DNA from: Paraphoma chrysanthemicola
Taxonomy: Eukaryota; Ascomycota; Dothideomycetes; Pleosporales; Phaeosphaeriaceae
DNA length: 64,000 nt
Reading direction: 5' to 3'
Assembly (NCBI GenBank): GCA_020744225.1
Contig: JAGMWG010000008.1
Location: forward strand, 620,001 to 684,000
The position numbers and the translations under genes are program-made. This document shows positions 55,151 to 64,000 of the stretch, piece after piece; the stretch's first letter is position 1, and each line of letters opens with the position of its first letter. The notes below the pieces were generated by a model. The model was not told the origin of the DNA. It worked only from the letters and a program-made list of their open reading frames with translations, and searched no databases.

Positions 55151-58016
55151 TTACCTGATGACAGCCGTGTCCCTAAGGATGTCATGCAGTCCCTCAAGAA
55201 TATCGCTACCACCCAATAGCCCAGCTGTTCCTGCGCCCATCAACCCCATCCGCGCAGGTCCTCGCACATCGCTCCAAATCTCATGGAAACGAATCGCCAT
55301 ATCACTAGCAGCAATGACGATGCATCCCTCTCCGACACTTCGTCGAGACAACATGCCATCCTCATCACTCGCTCTCCCGTCGTCGTCCGTCTGCGGACCA
55401 TATGTTGGACCACCAGGATACGCGACGGCACACAGTGCTCTATTCTCATCCCACCATGGCACCGCAACGACTTGCTCGCAGCTCGGCCAGGCAAAGACTG
55501 CGACGCGATACGGATGCTCCGGCTGCGTAAATCCGAAAGTGGCCGCAATTTCGCGCCGCGTTTGTGACCAGACCAGGCTTGTGACTTGAGCTGCGCAGTC
55601 GATTGTCGCGAGACAGGTGCCGGATCGCGTGTGATAGAAGTAAATACATCGGTCGTTCGAACCTCCGCCGATGGCGATTAGACCACGCTGCCAGGGACAA
55701 AAGGCCATGGCCTTGACGGCTGCATTCAGGGTCCACTTGTGTCTTGCTGCAGTGTGCGGTAAGTGTAGTACAGGACTTGAGCGATTTGTCACGCTGTATA
55801 TCGACTCGCCGTTCGGTCCCTCGCGCACATCGAGGGTCGCGGACGTGCTTCCACTGCTTCCGTTGGGGCGAAGCACTTTCTTCGTCTCAAACAGAAAGCA
55901 GCTGTTGTCATTACCTCCGCTGGCGAAAAGCTCACCATCAGGCGCCCAAGCCAATCCGCAGATCTGTTGAGTGTGTATCATCATGCGTGCTAAAAGTGTC
56001 ATGGCGCCGTGCCAGCCAAATAAAGCGCTTTGGTTCTCACTGGGCCACTCGATGCTGTAGAAGTAAATGTGTCCCACTTCGTCCCCGATGAGTAACTCCT
56101 CCGTGGCTACGTTCATCGCTCGGTCTCGGAGTGACGGACGCTGGACGGTGGTTGGCCTCCATGAGACGCAAGAAACTGGCTTTGGCTGTGTAGCATCGAA
56201 ACGAGGCTCGGTATCAAAAGGGCTCCAGAGTGAAATCCGACCGTCCGCGCGACCCACCGCTAGAATAGCTTGGCCACCTTGCGGAGAAGAGAAGTCTAAG
56301 GACGTGACGTGCTGCACATCAGAACCGGCAGTTGTGGATCCGGCATTAACGTTAAGCGACTCGGGAGTGTCCACGCCTGATCGTTCAGACCATAAATGGA
56401 CGAACGTTCCGAGACCAACCGCGAGGCATTTCGCGGTGTGGGAATAGGCTAGCAGCGTGCAGTAGTAATCGTCGCGTAACTGCGGAGCATCAAGGACTGT
56501 ACGTGACGGTCAGCATGACATGTAACTAGTGTTCATTGAGAACGTATCTAAATGGCAAGATCGGCACAGGCCTGTGTGAGGTCTGTTGCGATCGTCGTGG
56601 CGCTTGAGCTCGAATTAGCGAGGGGTTTGTGAAAAGTGTGGTACACTAAGTTGACAAACGTGGAGAAACACTATCTTTGGTCCAAGCACTGTCTCGCCAG
56701 ACATGCCTCGCATGTGACGATGGAAAACAGTGTAACACGCTGTGGGAAATTGCAGGTGCTGGCGCATGCTGTAGAATGCGCTCAGTTTGATCGATATCGA
56801 GCGCCAGGGCGAGTCGACACTCGTAGGCCTCAAGTTCGGCTTCGGGATCTGCGCGATTAAGGAACGTTGATGTGTACAGTGGCGCGTTTGTCCCCGTTCC
56901 GAGCATACTACCTCTGCCATTGGAGACTGCGACCACAGTATCGCTGATAGCAGAAGGCCCCCCTACATTCCAGACGGCGCCAGCGCTCACTTGGCGGTTA
57001 CCGAGTGTCCAGGAGTTGCGCCTGTAAGCTAGACTAGCGTTACGCCTGTTCGCGCTCGCCCTGGACATGATCATTGAATGTGCCTCTCTCAGTCCTCGCA
57101 ACTCGTCATTCAGACGTCCACTCCTGTGTAGTCTGCGGGTAAACGGATCTGCACTAGTGCGACTATCTCGAGCAGTTTGGACCCTTTCCAAGCGCTCTGT
57201 TGGCTTGTTCAGTTCGAAGCTTTCCCTTGCGACTGCAGGGGGTCGGCGAGATGCGATGAAACGGTCCGGCGTGCATGATTGACGCCTGCGGGGCGATTGT
57301 AGCAGTCCGCCACGTGCAGCCCATTGGCTTGGTCTCAGCGGAGAACTAGAGTGTCGAAAAGGGAGCTGACGGAGCTTGTTTGGAAGAGAAACTTCGTTGA
57401 CCGAAGGAGGACTACTGCAGGACGGCGGGTCTCGTTTCAATGGACATACCCTGCTTGTGTCCGGTGTACAAGGTGAATTAGGCTGTACAGTATCTGTAGC
57501 CGATAGGAAGCTATCAGAGAAGCTCCTCCGAGAGAACCTTGGCGAATCCAGCTGGAAGACGTCTCGAACTGAGATGTTGAAGTTGGCCAGGCTGTGGAGG
57601 GCTGAAACCTGGTTCGATCGCCTAGTGAGATCATGGGATGAATGAGGATGGACTGAGTTGAAGGCTGGTAATGCAGGTATCGAAGCTCGATCATCGTGCA
57701 GAGGAACATGTTGCTTTTCTGGACTGTCACCTCCCGTCTGCTGAAGACAAACTCCATGTGGAGCATGTAGGAGTTCCGGGATAGTTAGGGCCCCGAAAGG
57801 ATTAGCAGACTTTGACTTTGAAGGAGAAGTTGGAGGTGTTAGCGCGTCTGCCTCATACTCGGCATTTCGAGTTAGAAAACGGTTGCGAGACCTGCACGGA
57901 GATTCGGGGGTGCGCGGAGAGAACCAGCCTTCTGTGCTGATTGTCTTCGTAGGTGATAACGGAGGCGTTACAAATCCAGACGCATGCGAGAAGACATCAT
58001 CTTCCGAATCGCTCAT
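55151..58016 (-). CDS. AMA1: Meiotic APC/C activator, Cdc20/Fizzy family
   Basis: Minus-strand exons 58016-56660 and 56496-55151 join in frame to 900 residues. The family is the Cdc20/Cdh1/Ama1 activators that bring substrates to the anaphase-promoting complex. Evidence: a C-box-like DRFIASR (canonical DR[FY]IPxR, here Ala for Pro), the entry to the beta-propeller LDAPQLRDDYYCTLLAYS, WD strands such as AVGLGTFVHLWSE, GRADGRISLWSP and GLAWAPDGELFASGGNDNSC, and a C-terminal Ile-Arg tail (DTAVIR) that docks on APC3. The long Ser/Pro-rich N-terminus starting MSDSEDDVFSHASGF and the overall size fit Ama1/Mfr1, the meiosis-specific activator, better than Cdc20 or Cdh1. The intron (163 bp, donor GTTTGT) is the least certain part; its boundaries give SVSPLLDAPQLRDD. 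Confidence 0.86.
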
Positions 58017-58350
58017 ATTGAGGTGCTGCTGAGATGAAGAGTGAGCTGCAATGAGTATCAGTGCATGTCGAGCAACACAACGCGCTTGCTCGGGTAAAGC
58101 GGAGGCGAGGGGCTGGAAGGACCGCAATTTTTGTGGTTGCTGCGGATGTTATTGCTGCTGGGTCAGTAAAGCAATGATTGAGGTCTATGTCTTAGGAAAC
58201 TTAGAAGCAAAGGATAGATGCGAGGGGTGTTGACAACAACCTTCCTCGAGGAGTGACGTGAGGGAAGGCACGCGACGCGTAGTGGGGCAATGTTTCCCCG
58301 AGGCTCCAGCTTTGGGACGTTGCGATGCACCACCGAGCTTCCACACACCC
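58017..58350. other. Divergent promoter AMA1 / BET4
   Basis: 330 bp between divergent starts; both promoters must lie here. No gene was seen. Confidence 0.6.
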
Positions 58351-59529
58351 ATGGCAAGTGTACGTTAGTATACAGTCTACTCAGTATATGGAAGCCGCAC
58401 TGATACCACATAGCATGGTATATCGCGCGGGTCGGTGCCCGTTGTCCGCTCGCAAGAAGAGCGACAAAAAGAGCTCCAACAAATCAGCCAGTACAAAGAC
58501 TTGGTTGACCTGGTGAACACCAAAGTGAGCAAAGGAGGAGATCTCACAGGGACGAGCTGACAGTCTTGCAACTAGGTTGCGGAAAGGCAGTATACCACCG
58601 AGGTCTTGGGGCTGGTCACGAATCTACTGAACGAGAATCCGGAGTTCTACACAATATGGAACCACAGACGAAGGGTCTTGAATTCGCTATTCGCTACAGA
58701 GAACCAGACACAGTCTCCCGATGGGCTTATCCAGGCCGAGTTGCAACTCACGTTCGGGTTACTGCGCAAGTTTCCCAAGTGCTACTGGATATGGAACCAC
58801 AGAGACTGGCTTCTGCGGAGAGCAGAGTCGATCATGGGTGGCGACGCAGCGCGCAAGCTGTGGGCAGGCGAGCTCCAGCTGATTAACAAAATGCTGCACG
58901 CTGATAGTCGAAACTTTCATGCTTGGGGCTACAGACGGTTTGTCTTGTCACAAATCGAGCGCCTGCCCTCTGCTACCGCCACTGATGACCCCATGTCCAG
59001 TCTCGCCGAGTCTGAGTTTGATTATACAACCAGGATGATCAAAGCCAATCTTTCCAACTTCTCCGCCTGGCACAACCGCAGCCAGCTGATTCCCCAGATC
59101 CTGCGCGAACGCAACGCAGACCCCAAAGCCCGCCGCACTTTCCTCGGTTCAGAGCTGTCGTTGATTTGCGAAGCGATCAACACCGATCCGTATGACCAAT
59201 CGATATGGTTCTACCACCAATATCTGTTGTCGGTCTTGTCTAGCTCATGTCCACCACCACAACAGATTGTCCAAGACCTGACCAACGGCGAGCGTCAGAG
59301 TTACTACGAGCACGAGATGGAGTACATTCGCGAGATACTAGACGACGAGGCGGATTGCAAGTGGATATACGAGGGTTTGCTGGGGCTTGCTGAGGCGTAC
59401 TTGGAGGTCGATGCCGGCACCGAGATGATTACGACGCAGGAGATGCGGACGTGGCTCCATGAGCTGAAGCGGTTGGACCCTCTGAGGGGAGGGCGATGGA
59501 ACGATCTAGAGAGGAGACTGCAGCTGTGA
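58351..59529 (+). CDS. BET4: Rab geranylgeranyltransferase alpha subunit
   Basis: Exons 58351-58359 (9 nt: Met-Ala-Ser), 58414-58524 and 58576-59529 encode 357 residues. With the beta subunit Bet2 and the escort protein Mrs6 it attaches geranylgeranyl groups to Rab GTPases, so it is needed for vesicle traffic. Five PPTA repeats are visible: NPEFYTIWNHRRRVL, FPKCYWIWNHRDWLL, DSRNFHAWGYRRFVL, NLSNFSAWHNRSQLI and DPYDQSIWFYHQYLL. The N-terminus MASHGISRGSVPVVRSQEER matches the usual 'M-x-S-H-G' start, which supports the 9-nt first exon. Introns are 54 and 51 bp. There are no LRR or Ig-like insertions, as expected for fungi. Confidence 0.93.
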
Positions 59530-59543
59530 ATGTAAGAGCTTAT

Positions 59544-59975
59544 TCATGGCTTGCTCTTGGGCTCCCCCGCTGGCTGCTGGCTTGACGCAGTCTCTAGTGT
59601 AGCCGGTGGCTCAGATTTCTTCGCGCCCTTTTTCCATGCCCAAAGACCTAGCATTGACGACCAAGAAGAGTCGGTCGGTCTCGTAGTCTGTTCTGCTGCT
59701 GCGTGCTTGACAGGTAGCGATTCCAGTGGTGGAGCCGGTACGGCGCTCGTCGTAATTGGCACTGGCCCCTGCCCCTTCGCAGCAGCGGCAGCAGCGACTT
59801 CTCTGCGATTCCATGAGTGAATGCTAGACATGACCGGAACTAGTGCCACGTACCGATTGTACTCTTCTTCAAGCTTCTTTCGCCTCTGCTCTTTGAATTC
59901 GCTATCAAATGTCGTGACACCAATTGACACACCCACAACAGTAGCGAGCGCAATTGGCAGTATTCGCCCCGCCAT
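59544..59975 (-). CDS. Small membrane-anchored hypothetical protein, 143 aa
   Basis: A single minus-strand frame of 143 residues. It starts MAGRILPIALATVVGVSIGV, one probable membrane helix, followed by the charged stretch FDSEFKEQRRKKLEEEYNRY and then an Ala/Pro/Ser-rich tail ending EPKSKP. This plan (short N-terminal anchor, charged helix) is common in small inner-mitochondrial-membrane proteins, so a mitochondrial location is a reasonable guess, but no family is recognised. It ends 14 bp from the end of BET4 (convergent, almost touching) and starts 211 bp from the MUS7 start (divergent). Confidence 0.75.
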   Translation of the reverse strand: MAGRILPIALATVVGVSIGVTTFDSEFKEQRRKKLEEEYNRYVALVPVMSSIHSWNRREVAAAAAAKGQGPVPITTSAVPAPPLESLPVKHAAAEQTTRPTDSSWSSMLGLWAWKKGAKKSEPPATLETASSQQPAGEPKSKP

Positions 59976-60186
59976 TCTGTAGCGTCACTTTTATGTTGTG
60001 TGTTTTGTTTGATGGCAATGCGGAGTGTATGACGAAGACACCCCACGGAAAAGTTGTCGGCGCTCTTCCGCTCGGAATTCGCGCTAGTCGGCTGCACGGG
60101 TTGACGCGTCTGCCCAGCAAATGTACTCGACGTGCAGCCTCACCCCGCCGTCCTCACACCACGCACCGATATGCAGACGCGGCCAA

Positions 60187-63100
60187 ATGTCCGAATGGCG
60201 GCAGAAAGGATTTGTCCAGGACTCGGATGAGGAAGAGGAGGAAAGTCAGTCGGAGAGTCAGAAGTCCAGGCAGCATGATGCCTTGCAGGGACGCGTCGAG
60301 CGCGTCAACGATGTCACGAAAATCCGAGATGAGGAAATTGAGGAGGGAAATGTTCTCGAAAGCAAAGAGGAGGCGGGGAACGAGCATAATACCACCGATA
60401 TACCGAGAGCACCAGAGACATCATGGACGGTTGAGACTCCACGCAGACTTGGCTACCCGAAACGACCCACGGCCTCTCCATTGACGCCAGTAGCAACGTA
60501 CGATGCTACAAGAGAACCAACCGAGAGCCCCGATCCCCTCCAAAGCTCACCGACGCCGAAGTCTCGGCGCACCAGACATCAGATCTCTTCACAACTGCTA
60601 GGTTCTCCAGCGTTCCTGCCCAGTCTCGCACCGCCCGAATCACGACAGCATGGTGACGCCACACCGCAGCTTCTCGAGAGTCCCCGGATCGAGCGCGAGT
60701 CTCCTACAATACCGAGCAATGTAGCACGACCCAAGGGCGCTTCGAACATATTGGGCGCGTTTGGCGTAGAACCTCTATCCGATCTGTCTGACGATGATTC
60801 ACTCTCAGACCCGCCCACCGACTTGGAGTCGCCAGAGACAGCAGTCGTGAATACTCAGCCTCATCGCAAGACAGCGGTACAGGTAGTCATACCCTCTTCG
60901 ACTGCACTGCAGAGGCATATCTGGGAGCAAAGGTCACGGCGGGAATTTCGGCAGCGAAAGCCTATTCAGCTCCACCCGTACGCTTTGGAGGGCGAGCTTT
61001 ACCGAAGAGAAGTCCAAAGCAGGGGTCTTAACCCTGTTCCTAAGCCAAGGTCTCCCGATCGCAGAGCAAGCCACAACGACGTAGAAACGCAAGAGGAGGC
61101 CTTCGACCCCAATGCGAGTCCCTCTAGCAGTCCACCTGAACCCGAAATCCCAGTCGCTACTCCACCCGCGCGCAAGGCACGGAGAGAAGGGCAGCATGGG
61201 AGTTCGATCAGACGTCGCGCCTCAGATCCTCCGAGACGCAGATTGCCAGCGACACAATTACGCCTCCCTAACACGGCGAAGAGAAGGAAGCTCAACATTC
61301 CATTAACACAGATCCCAGCGGAACCCAAGAGCATCTTCGATGACGAGCCACAACGTCGTGACATTTGGTCAATTCCTCCGAATTCGCCTCCATACTCAAG
61401 CAGTCCTGGTCTTCACGCAGCTCACGCCAGAGGGCGCTTGAGCTATTCCGCTATCACAACACCAGCGCCAAACTTACCCACACCATCGACGTCCTCAATT
61501 CTACAGGAAGAGCCCCCCATAGCGCTGGATTCTGACACGGACCTCGTTCCTCGTAGCGCGCAACGATCTAGTGGCGAATTACGACGGCCGAGGAGGGTCA
61601 TAACTGACGAAGACTCGACTTCCAGCTCAGGATCAGCTAGCGAAGCGGAAAAGAGTGAAAACGAAGCTCAGCAAGTCCGCAAGAAGATCAGGGGCGTTCT
61701 TCCAGCGTCATGGCTACGGTTCGATCGTCAAGCCCAAGAGAGACGAGAAGCATTAGCACGGGAACGCCAGCGACAAGAGTCAATTGCAACACAATCTCCA
61801 GAGCCACTCGAACCTCAACGTGGGGTTGCGCAGAAGGTCACGAAACGAGGCATTCGCAGATCTAGAGCTGCAACTTCGAGCACAGAAGCCACAGACGTCG
61901 TGATTATTTCTGATGCATCTGATAGCGAGCCTGACTTTCCGGTGTTTGATCATTCCCGGGATGTACAGCATTCTGTGGACGACGCTGTCGCCCTGGCTAC
62001 TGCCTTCGATCGCCGTTACGCGGACGATGATTCGGACAAAATGGAGAATGACCCGCTCCACCTTTTTACACTAGGCGGCAGTGGGACCAAGAGGAAGAAA
62101 CAAACAAAGCTGACCGATGCTTTTGCGAGATCAAAGAGGGTGAAGGCCACTGAGGGCAAGTCGAGAAAGGCACGTCATAGGAGCATGAAGCACCCTCAGG
62201 CGAGGAGAGCACTGCTTAGTCCTCCGCCTGCACTCAGCGTAATTGACTTGGATCTATCGCCGTCTAAGCAAGGCGAAGGCGCTCCACAGTTTATTAAACT
62301 CGCGAAGCGTCAAGCTCTGCGCAGACCTGATTTGGCTCGACAGAATCCCGGCACAAAGCAAATACGTCTGCACAACGCCGGCGACACGGAGGATGCAAAT
62401 TTTGCCCTTCAACAATGGCGACAAGGCCATATCAAACCTAAGGCAAATGTGAAGTCGAAACGACCCAAACCCGCACGTTCACCATTGGCGGACCGAATTG
62501 ACAACCAACAAAGTAGTGTACGGCACACACAGGCGGCAGAAAACAAGGCTAGCAATAGTGACCACGTCTCGGTCACGACAAGTCACGCATCGGGTCCGCG
62601 ATCAACGCTGGAACGGCCAGCTGCCCTTGGTCTCTTCCAGCGAATCTCCGCCCGAACCACACCATCCGCACGCCATCCCAAGAAGCCCCCGAGATTCAGC
62701 AAAGTCCTCGAGCGATCAGCGCGCAGACCACCTCTGCCTTTCAGGACTGGCCAGCTCGAGGGAGATGAAAGTGCCTATGGAGACGGACATCGCAAGTTCG
62801 CTTTCGAAAGAGGCTTACGAGGGGTTGATAAACAGCCTCTTATCCTGTCATCCAACAATCACTCCTATATGAACCCCCAGCTGGCACGATTTCTCGCCGA
62901 TGACGATGCAGCGTTGCCACCACTGCCTTCCGCGAGGGATATTGGTGAGCACATGGCACACGAGAAGTCGAGGCAAGCCTCTCCAGTCCGACGACGCCTT
63001 ATCAAAAAAAAGAAGCAAGCACACAGAATCGATGTTGAAGCGAGAGAGTATCGACAACCAAGCGAGCCGACTGTCCAGGAGATGATCAACGAGAACCTGC

Positions 63101-64000
63101 CCGACCAAGGCGTGGACGAGATAGTGATGCTGGACCAGTTGGCGCTTCAAGGGCTTGGTCCATATGGCACTCGATATCCAACCACTTTCGACGTGGGCTA
63201 CCTTCAAGCCGAGACGTATTTCCACGAGTCAACCATCGTTGGGTCTGGGGACTTACACCGTGCTTTGTCGATTGGCCGACGTCATGGCAGAGATCTTGAC
63301 GAGATTGCTGGATACTGTTCAATCTCTGATGGTGCTATATCCATACGCTGCGGGCCATGGAACGACGAAACCAGCTCTGGCCTACTCCAAATGGCTCAAG
63401 CCGTGGCAATACCACTTCAGCAAGATGCCCTGGCGTTCTCCAGTACGTCTAATCCGGTCACAAAATCAGCAGCTACAGACCACCTTACAGTTTTTCTCCG
63501 AACGTTGATGCGTTACGTTTCTTCTCAACTAAGCTTCTCCGATCCGGTCGATCGGAGGAGTTTCATTGTGAAGATTCACCAGTTGTTGTTCTCACTCTTC
63601 GACCAAGTCTCCGTGGTGTATGCTGCCGCTAGCCAAACGGGGCCGTTTGTAGGCGAGGCCTGTGGATGTATTCGAGTTATGACGCTTATGCTTGTGGTGA
63701 GCTGTCAGGCTGTCGGGATTGCCGCGCACAATGCAGTCGACCCAGCACACCGCTCAGAACTTCTGATGTTGACCCGAAGCATAGCCAAGACCATTACGAC
63801 CCACGTTGTCCGGAAAGGTCTAACTGTGCTTAGCAATTTTCTTGACCAGAACATGCGACACAAAAATCGGCAGAATGGAATCCAAGAAAATGACGTGCTC
63901 GTCCAAGCTGTCGTGGTCTGTATGCACGCTTCGGAATGCATGCCTTCTCCTGGCACTGGCTTTTGGGACTTAGTTGGCCAAGAATTGTCTCCCGGCATCG
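60187..64000 (+). CDS. MUS7: Mus7/Mms22-family DNA repair protein (3' partial)
   Basis: An uninterrupted frame from the ATG at 60187 to the window end, 1271 codons, with no stop, so the C-terminus lies outside. The start MSEWRQKGFVQDSDEEEEES has the 'W-R-x-x-G-x-V-x-D-S-D/E' look of Mus7/Mms22. Other family-like blocks are WEQRSRREFRQRKPIQLHPY with ALEGELYRREVQSRGLNPVP, and KKIRGVLPASWLRFDRQAQ. The middle is Arg/Ser/Pro rich; after about residue 1040 (YPTTFDVGYLQAETYFHEST) it becomes a helical, well-ordered region. Mms22 acts with the Rtt101 cullin and Rtt107 in repair of stalled or broken replication forks in the nucleus. No intron is needed in the part seen. It shares a 211-bp divergent promoter with the small protein upstream. 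Confidence 0.85.
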   Translation, partial: MSEWRQKGFVQDSDEEEEESQSESQKSRQHDALQGRVERVNDVTKIRDEEIEEGNVLESKEEAGNEHNTTDIPRAPETSWTVETPRRLGYPKRPTASPLTPVATYDATREPTESPDPLQSSPTPKSRRTRHQISSQLLGSPAFLPSLAPPESRQHGDATPQLLESPRIERESPTIPSNVARPKGASNILGAFGVEPLSDLSDDDSLSDPPTDLESPETAVVNTQPHRKTAVQVVIPSSTALQRHIWEQRSRREFRQRKPIQLHPYALEGELYRREVQSRGLNPVPKPRSPDRRASHNDVETQEEAFDPNASPSSSPPEPEIPVATPPARKARREGQHGSSIRRRASDPPRRRLPATQLRLPNTAKRRKLNIPLTQIPAEPKSIFDDEPQRRDIWSIPPNSPPYSSSPGLHAAHARGRLSYSAITTPAPNLPTPSTSSILQEEPPIALDSDTDLVPRSAQRSSGELRRPRRVITDEDSTSSSGSASEAEKSENEAQQVRKKIRGVLPASWLRFDRQAQERREALARERQRQESIATQSPEPLEPQRGVAQKVTKRGIRRSRAATSSTEATDVVIISDASDSEPDFPVFDHSRDVQHSVDDAVALATAFDRRYADDDSDKMENDPLHLFTLGGSGTKRKKQTKLTDAFARSKRVKATEGKSRKARHRSMKHPQARRALLSPPPALSVIDLDLSPSKQGEGAPQFIKLAKRQALRRPDLARQNPGTKQIRLHNAGDTEDANFALQQWRQGHIKPKANVKSKRPKPARSPLADRIDNQQSSVRHTQAAENKASNSDHVSVTTSHASGPRSTLERPAALGLFQRISARTTPSARHPKKPPRFSKVLERSARRPPLPFRTGQLEGDESAYGDGHRKFAFERGLRGVDKQPLILSSNNHSYMNPQLARFLADDDAALPPLPSARDIGEHMAHEKSRQASPVRRRLIKKKKQAHRIDVEAREYRQPSEPTVQEMINENLPDQGVDEIVMLDQLALQGLGPYGTRYPTTFDVGYLQAETYFHESTIVGSGDLHRALSIGRRHGRDLDEIAGYCSISDGAISIRCGPWNDETSSGLLQMAQAVAIPLQQDALAFSSTSNPVTKSAATDHLTVFLRTLMRYVSSQLSFSDPVDRRSFIVKIHQLLFSLFDQVSVVYAAASQTGPFVGEACGCIRVMTLMLVVSCQAVGIAAHNAVDPAHRSELLMLTRSIAKTITTHVVRKGLTVLSNFLDQNMRHKNRQNGIQENDVLVQAVVVCMHASECMPSPGTGFWDLVGQELSPGI

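Noticed and set aside
56615..56920. 101-codon minus ORF overlapping the AMA1 intron
   Set aside because: Different frame from the AMA1 exon; no phase-compatible splice connects it to either exon.
57600..57625. ggttcgatc resembling a tRNA B box
   Set aside because: It lies inside AMA1 coding sequence and no acceptor stem or A box surrounds it; similar hits at 39890 and 61727 fail the same way.
1..64000. Secondary-metabolite or defence gene cluster
   Set aside because: The SDR and the MpaB-like oxygenase are the only tailoring-type enzymes; there is no PKS, NRPS, terpene synthase, NLR-like or nuclease gene, and their neighbours are housekeeping genes.

Overview
The window is nuclear DNA of a filamentous ascomycete (Pezizomycotina, most likely Dothideomycetes, from intron style and family membership; this is inference). 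Genes lie on both strands at about one per 2-3 kb. They carry short GT-AG introns, mostly 46-70 bp, with ctaac/ctgac-like branch sites, and the proteins are fungal orthologues of yeast genes. I saw no bacterial operons, transposon proteins, CRISPR arrays, rRNA or convincing tRNA genes. Exon models were built by hand by joining reading frames across splice sites, and most close exactly in frame.

Layout. 0.8-9.1 kb: an F-box-like hypothetical protein (+), ribosomal protein S8 (-), a repeat-containing, probably GPI-anchored cell-surface protein (+) and a small secreted protein (+). 9.4-18 kb: a large SNF2-family ATPase (-) and RXT3 of the Rpd3L histone deacetylase complex (-). 18.7-24.4 kb: BTN1/CLN3 (+), a possible 49-aa gene, a bifunctional PFK-2/FBPase-2 (+) and a conserved-looking hypothetical protein (+). 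25-30.5 kb: mitochondrial PDH kinase (-), cytochrome c (-) and a short-chain dehydrogenase (+). 30.7-36.4 kb: a CCCH zinc-finger protein (-), an MpaB-like DUF2236 oxygenase (-) and RRG9 (+). 36.4-41 kb is a gene-poor stretch. 41-45.7 kb: PRPP synthetase (-) and a septation-upregulated (Uds1) protein (-). 45.7-51.6 kb is a second gene-poor stretch. 51.6-60 kb: mitochondrial PheRS (-), dicarboxylate carrier DIC1 (+), the meiotic APC/C activator AMA1 (-), Rab geranylgeranyltransferase alpha BET4 (+) and a small membrane-anchored protein (-). 60.2 kb to the end: a Mus7/Mms22 DNA-repair protein (+) that runs off the window.

These are not a biosynthetic or defence cluster. Most are housekeeping genes. 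Several serve mitochondria or central carbon metabolism (PDH kinase, cytochrome c, RRG9, mtPheRS, DIC1, PFKFB), while RXT3, the SNF2 ATPase, AMA1 and MUS7 serve chromatin, cell cycle and genome stability. I found no convincing new multi-gene system. The most unusual signals are in gene structure: a 5-nt coding microexon inside the DIC1 carrier signature, a 14-nt microexon in the dehydrogenase, a GC-AG intron abutting the catalytic histidine codon of the bisphosphatase, a stop-free in-frame intron in the Uds1 gene, a low-complexity insertion inside the anticodon-binding domain of mtPheRS, and two long apparently gene-free stretches.
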